A stretch of DNA of 8,674 nucleotides, from contig DBBC01000132.1 in assembly GCA_002292025.1 (NCBI GenBank), positions 1 through 8,674 of the forward strand. The letters run 5' to 3'. Source of the DNA: Firmicutes bacterium UBA994 (GTDB taxonomy: Bacteria; Bacillota; UBA994). The translations under genes and the position numbers were made by a program. This document shows, in pieces, positions 6,401 to 8,674 of the stretch. The notes under the pieces are model-generated. The model did no database searches. It saw nothing but the letters and a program-made list of their open reading frames with translations, and had not been told where the DNA came from. Numbering within the stretch: position 1 is the stretch's first letter; every line of letters starts with the position of its first letter.

Positions 6401-7159
6401 GTGCAGGAAATAGGTCTTATGCTCCGCGCGGCGAGAGAAGCGAAAGACATGTCTATCGAAGCTCTTTACGTTAAAACTAAGATCCGGCCCCACATCATCA
6501 TGGCGATTGAGGCAGGTGAATTCGAGCGCGTGTCAGTGGGCTCTGTCTACCTGCATGGCTTTATCCGCACCCTGAGCAATGAGCTAGGCGTGGACTACAC
6601 CCACCTGCCTTGGCCTGAGGCCGCGACACTCACCTCGCCTGACGACCTCCCCTCTGTAACCCGTGAGCGCATTGTACACGTTCCGTGGCGGCGTTGGATC
6701 GGAGCGCTAATCATGCTGGTCGCACTTATTAGCGCAGGTCTTTTTTACCTGTATTGGAGTTCCCCTCCTTTACCCCCCTCCGAGCGAGTGCCGGAAGCCA
6801 CACTGCCACCAGTAGAACAACCCGTGACACCCACATTGCCAGACCCGCTCTTGCCACCCCTTCCAGTTTGGGTTCTGCGCCAAAGCGAGGGCATCCACGA
6901 CCTTTATGAGGTAAAAGAATGGCCGATGGAGCTGACGGTGCGAGTGCGGACCGAGAGTTGCTGGCTAGCAGTGACTATTGATGGGGTACGAACTTCGCAA
7001 ACGCTTACTGCCGGTAACAGCGCTACTTTTCGGGCCAATCAAAGCATGAGCTTACGCCTCGGGAGGGCTCGTGTCGTAGACATTGTGCTCAACGGCTCGC
7101 CGCTCCCTGCGCAGACAGGCCACGTCAGGGACTATACGTTTGTTAAGCCTAGGCAGTAA
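6401..7159 (+). CDS. RodZ/YmfM-type membrane protein with N-terminal helix-turn-helix
   Basis: The 252-residue product has the RodZ architecture. A cytoplasmic Cro/CI-like HTH domain spans about 1-70 (LRAAREAKDMSIEALYVKTKIRPHI, where the segment from LRAAREAK to TKIRP is the family hallmark, then VYLHGFIRTLSNELGVD). A basic stretch and one membrane helix follow at about 99-121. A proline-rich spacer runs to about 165, and an extracytoplasmic beta-rich domain (DUF4115 type) spans about 170-248. In other bacteria RodZ binds MreB through the HTH and helps rod-shape elongation; that role here is inferred. The start is GTG 6401 because of the AGGAGGTGA site. Extending upstream to ATG 6323 would add 26 residues encoded by the repeat element and unlike the family. 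The stop touches the next gene's GTG. Bacillus subtilis YmfM sits downstream of spoIIIE in a comparable neighbourhood. Confidence 0.92.
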   Translation: MQEIGLMLRAAREAKDMSIEALYVKTKIRPHIIMAIEAGEFERVSVGSVYLHGFIRTLSNELGVDYTHLPWPEAATLTSPDDLPSVTRERIVHVPWRRWIGALIMLVALISAGLFYLYWSSPPLPPSERVPEATLPPVEQPVTPTLPDPLLPPLPVWVLRQSEGIHDLYEVKEWPMELTVRVRTESCWLAVTIDGVRTSQTLTAGNSATFRANQSMSLRLGRARVVDIVLNGSPLPAQTGHVRDYTFVKPRQ

Positions 7160-8674
7160 GTGAAAAATCCGATGAGCGACGTTCATCTGCGTTTGTCACG
7201 CAATCCGCTACCGATGTCCCGAGCCGAAATGGAGCAGCGTGGGTGGGACAAAGTAGACTTTGTCTTAATCACGGGCGATGCCTACGTCGACCACCCGAGC
7301 TTCGGCGCGGCGTTAGTGGGAAGAGTGCTGGAAAATCACGGCTACCGGGTTGGTGTTATAGCACAGCCTGATTGGCGCGAACTAAGTGCTTTTAGGGTGC
7401 TGGGGCGACCGGCGTTAGGAGTGCTGATCACTGCCGGTAATCTTGACTCCATGGTCGCCAACTACACGGCCGCCCACAAACCTCGGCGCGTAGATGACTT
7501 TTCGCGCGGCCGTGTGGGTGGTCTACGTCCTGACCGTGCTTCCATAGTTTACGCAAATCGCGCCCGCGAGGCGTTGTTTGGGCTACCTATTATTCTGGGT
7601 GGGATTGAGGCTTCGCTGCGACGCTTTGCACACTACGACTATTGGACAGATACGCTGCGTCGCTCCGCGCTGCTTGACAGCAAAGCGGATCTGCTCCTTT
7701 ACGGCATGAGTGAGTTTTCGCTGGTAGAGGTAGCGAATCGTCTTAAACTGGGCACGAGGGATTTTAGTGACATTCCGGGTGCTTGCTATGTCGCGCCTGC
7801 CCCACCCCGCGAGGTTGTTTTACTGCCCAGTTATGAGGAGATAACCCAAGATAAAGCTAAGTTCGCCGCGGCCTTTCGTATTGCGTACGGCGAGGGAAAC
7901 CCATTTTCCGGTCGTACCCTAGCGCAAAGACACGGCAACACTTATATCTGTATAAACCCGCCCCCCATGCCGCTGACACAAACGCAAATGGATTGGGTTT
8001 ACGGTCTTAGCTTCACGCGTCGCCCGCATCCGATGTATGGCACAGAGGGCATAAAAGCCATTGACGAGGTGGAGTTTAGTATCACGAGTCACCGCGGCTG
8101 CTACGGAGGATGTTCGTTCTGCGCGTTGACCGCACATCAGGGACGGGACATCCAAAGACGCAGTTTGGCTTCAATCGTAGCTGAAGCGCGCTTGCTTACA
8201 ACTCTGCCCAACTTCAAGGGCTATATCCATGACATCGGCGGACCGACGGCAAACTTTTATATGCCGGCTTGCGCAAAACAGGCAGAGGAAGGTTCCTGTC
8301 GTGGTAAGGAGTGCCTGTTCCCTACACCCTGCCGCCGGTTGCGTACAGGACACGGCGAGTACCTCGCTGTGTTGCGTGCCGTGCGCAATCTGCCCAAAGT
8401 CAAGAAAGTATTTGTGCGCTCGGGGGTGCGCTTTGACTATCTGTTGCAGGATGATGATGATGTTTTTCTGAGCGAGCTGTGTGAACACCATGTCAGTGGC
8501 CAGCTTAAACTCGCCCCCGAGCACGTCTCTGCCCGCGTACTGCGTCTCATGGGTAAACCTTCGCATGTTGTTTATCAGGCTTTTTTGCAGCGCTACCGGC
8601 TGACAAACGCCAGACTTGGGAAAAGGCAGTTTGTGGTACCCTACTTTATGTCTAGTCATCCGGGTAGCACTATC
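7160..8674 (+). CDS. YgiQ-family radical SAM protein, 3'-truncated by the window edge
   Basis: The frame is open for 505 codons to the last base with no stop, so about 100 or more C-terminal residues are missing. The N-terminal domain has family hallmarks (PMSRAEMEQRGWD, ITGDAYVDHPSFG, GGIEASLRRFAHYDYW, DSKADLLLYG). The radical SAM core follows with CYGGCSFC, the CX3CX2C ligands of a 4Fe-4S cluster at Cys314, Cys318 and Cys321. A second cysteine set follows at 371, 380, 385 and 391, then GVRFDY, KLAPEH and VPYFMSSHPG. Substrate and product of the family are not established to my knowledge. GTG 7160 directly follows the RodZ stop (TAA 7157-7159), with a weak AGGCAG 5' of it; ATG 7172 is the alternative and lacks any Shine-Dalgarno. 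It is shorter than E. coli YgiQ because the region between the N-terminal and radical SAM domains lacks a long insert. Tight coupling suggests co-expression with rodZ. Confidence 0.95.
   Translation, partial: MKNPMSDVHLRLSRNPLPMSRAEMEQRGWDKVDFVLITGDAYVDHPSFGAALVGRVLENHGYRVGVIAQPDWRELSAFRVLGRPALGVLITAGNLDSMVANYTAAHKPRRVDDFSRGRVGGLRPDRASIVYANRAREALFGLPIILGGIEASLRRFAHYDYWTDTLRRSALLDSKADLLLYGMSEFSLVEVANRLKLGTRDFSDIPGACYVAPAPPREVVLLPSYEEITQDKAKFAAAFRIAYGEGNPFSGRTLAQRHGNTYICINPPPMPLTQTQMDWVYGLSFTRRPHPMYGTEGIKAIDEVEFSITSHRGCYGGCSFCALTAHQGRDIQRRSLASIVAEARLLTTLPNFKGYIHDIGGPTANFYMPACAKQAEEGSCRGKECLFPTPCRRLRTGHGEYLAVLRAVRNLPKVKKVFVRSGVRFDYLLQDDDDVFLSELCEHHVSGQLKLAPEHVSARVLRLMGKPSHVVYQAFLQRYRLTNARLGKRQFVVPYFMSSHPGSTI

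Noticed and set aside
6221..6493. A 90-residue - strand frame across the ftsK-rodZ gap.
   Set aside because: It overlaps the start of rodZ and its sequence comes from the CACGAAG-like repeat. No family features are seen.
8171..8659. A 162-residue open frame on the - strand.
   Set aside because: It lies fully antisense to the radical SAM gene, whose protein matches its family across the whole stretch. The antisense product shows no recognisable motif.

Overview
The window is a stretch of bacterial housekeeping chromosome. All real genes lie on the + strand and are packed head to tail. The protein types point to a Gram-positive Bacillota (Clostridia-like) lineage: a SpoIIIE-type DNA translocase, an M16 peptidase of the MlpA/YmxG type directly after polynucleotide phosphorylase, and a YmfM/RodZ-type protein downstream of the translocase. 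From recall, Bacillus subtilis has a similar backbone (pnp ... mlpA ... spoIIIE ... ymfM ... pgsA-cinA-recA). Base composition looks mid-50s % GC by eye. Three of the four starts judged here from a clear Shine-Dalgarno are TTG or GTG. The species cannot be named from the sequence.

Layout: (1) positions 1-1775, the C-terminal five-sixths of polynucleotide phosphorylase; (2) 1820-3079, a zinc M16 peptidase; (3) 3080-3190, a short gap with an almost perfect 16-bp inverted repeat whose arms carry a TATAAT box on each strand; (4) 3191-4006, undecaprenyl-diphosphatase UppP; (5) 4017-6224, an FtsK/SpoIIIE DNA translocase; (6) 6225-6400, a gap with an 86-bp inverted-repeat element built from CACGAAG-like units; (7) 6401-7159, a RodZ/YmfM-type membrane HTH protein; (8) 7160-8674, a YgiQ-family radical SAM protein that runs off the window end.

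The genes serve RNA turnover (pnp), protein processing (M16), recycling of the cell-wall lipid carrier (uppP), chromosome segregation at division or sporulation (ftsK/spoIIIE) and cell shape (rodZ). This is a conserved growth-and-division neighbourhood, not an accessory island. There is no tRNA, rRNA, CRISPR array, insertion sequence, phage gene or toxin-antitoxin pair. No gene-free stretch reaches 300 bases. I see no new multi-gene system. The points worth a second look are the two intergenic inverted repeats, a conserved extra cysteine set in the YgiQ protein, a small tandem duplication in the translocase membrane domain, and start-site details.
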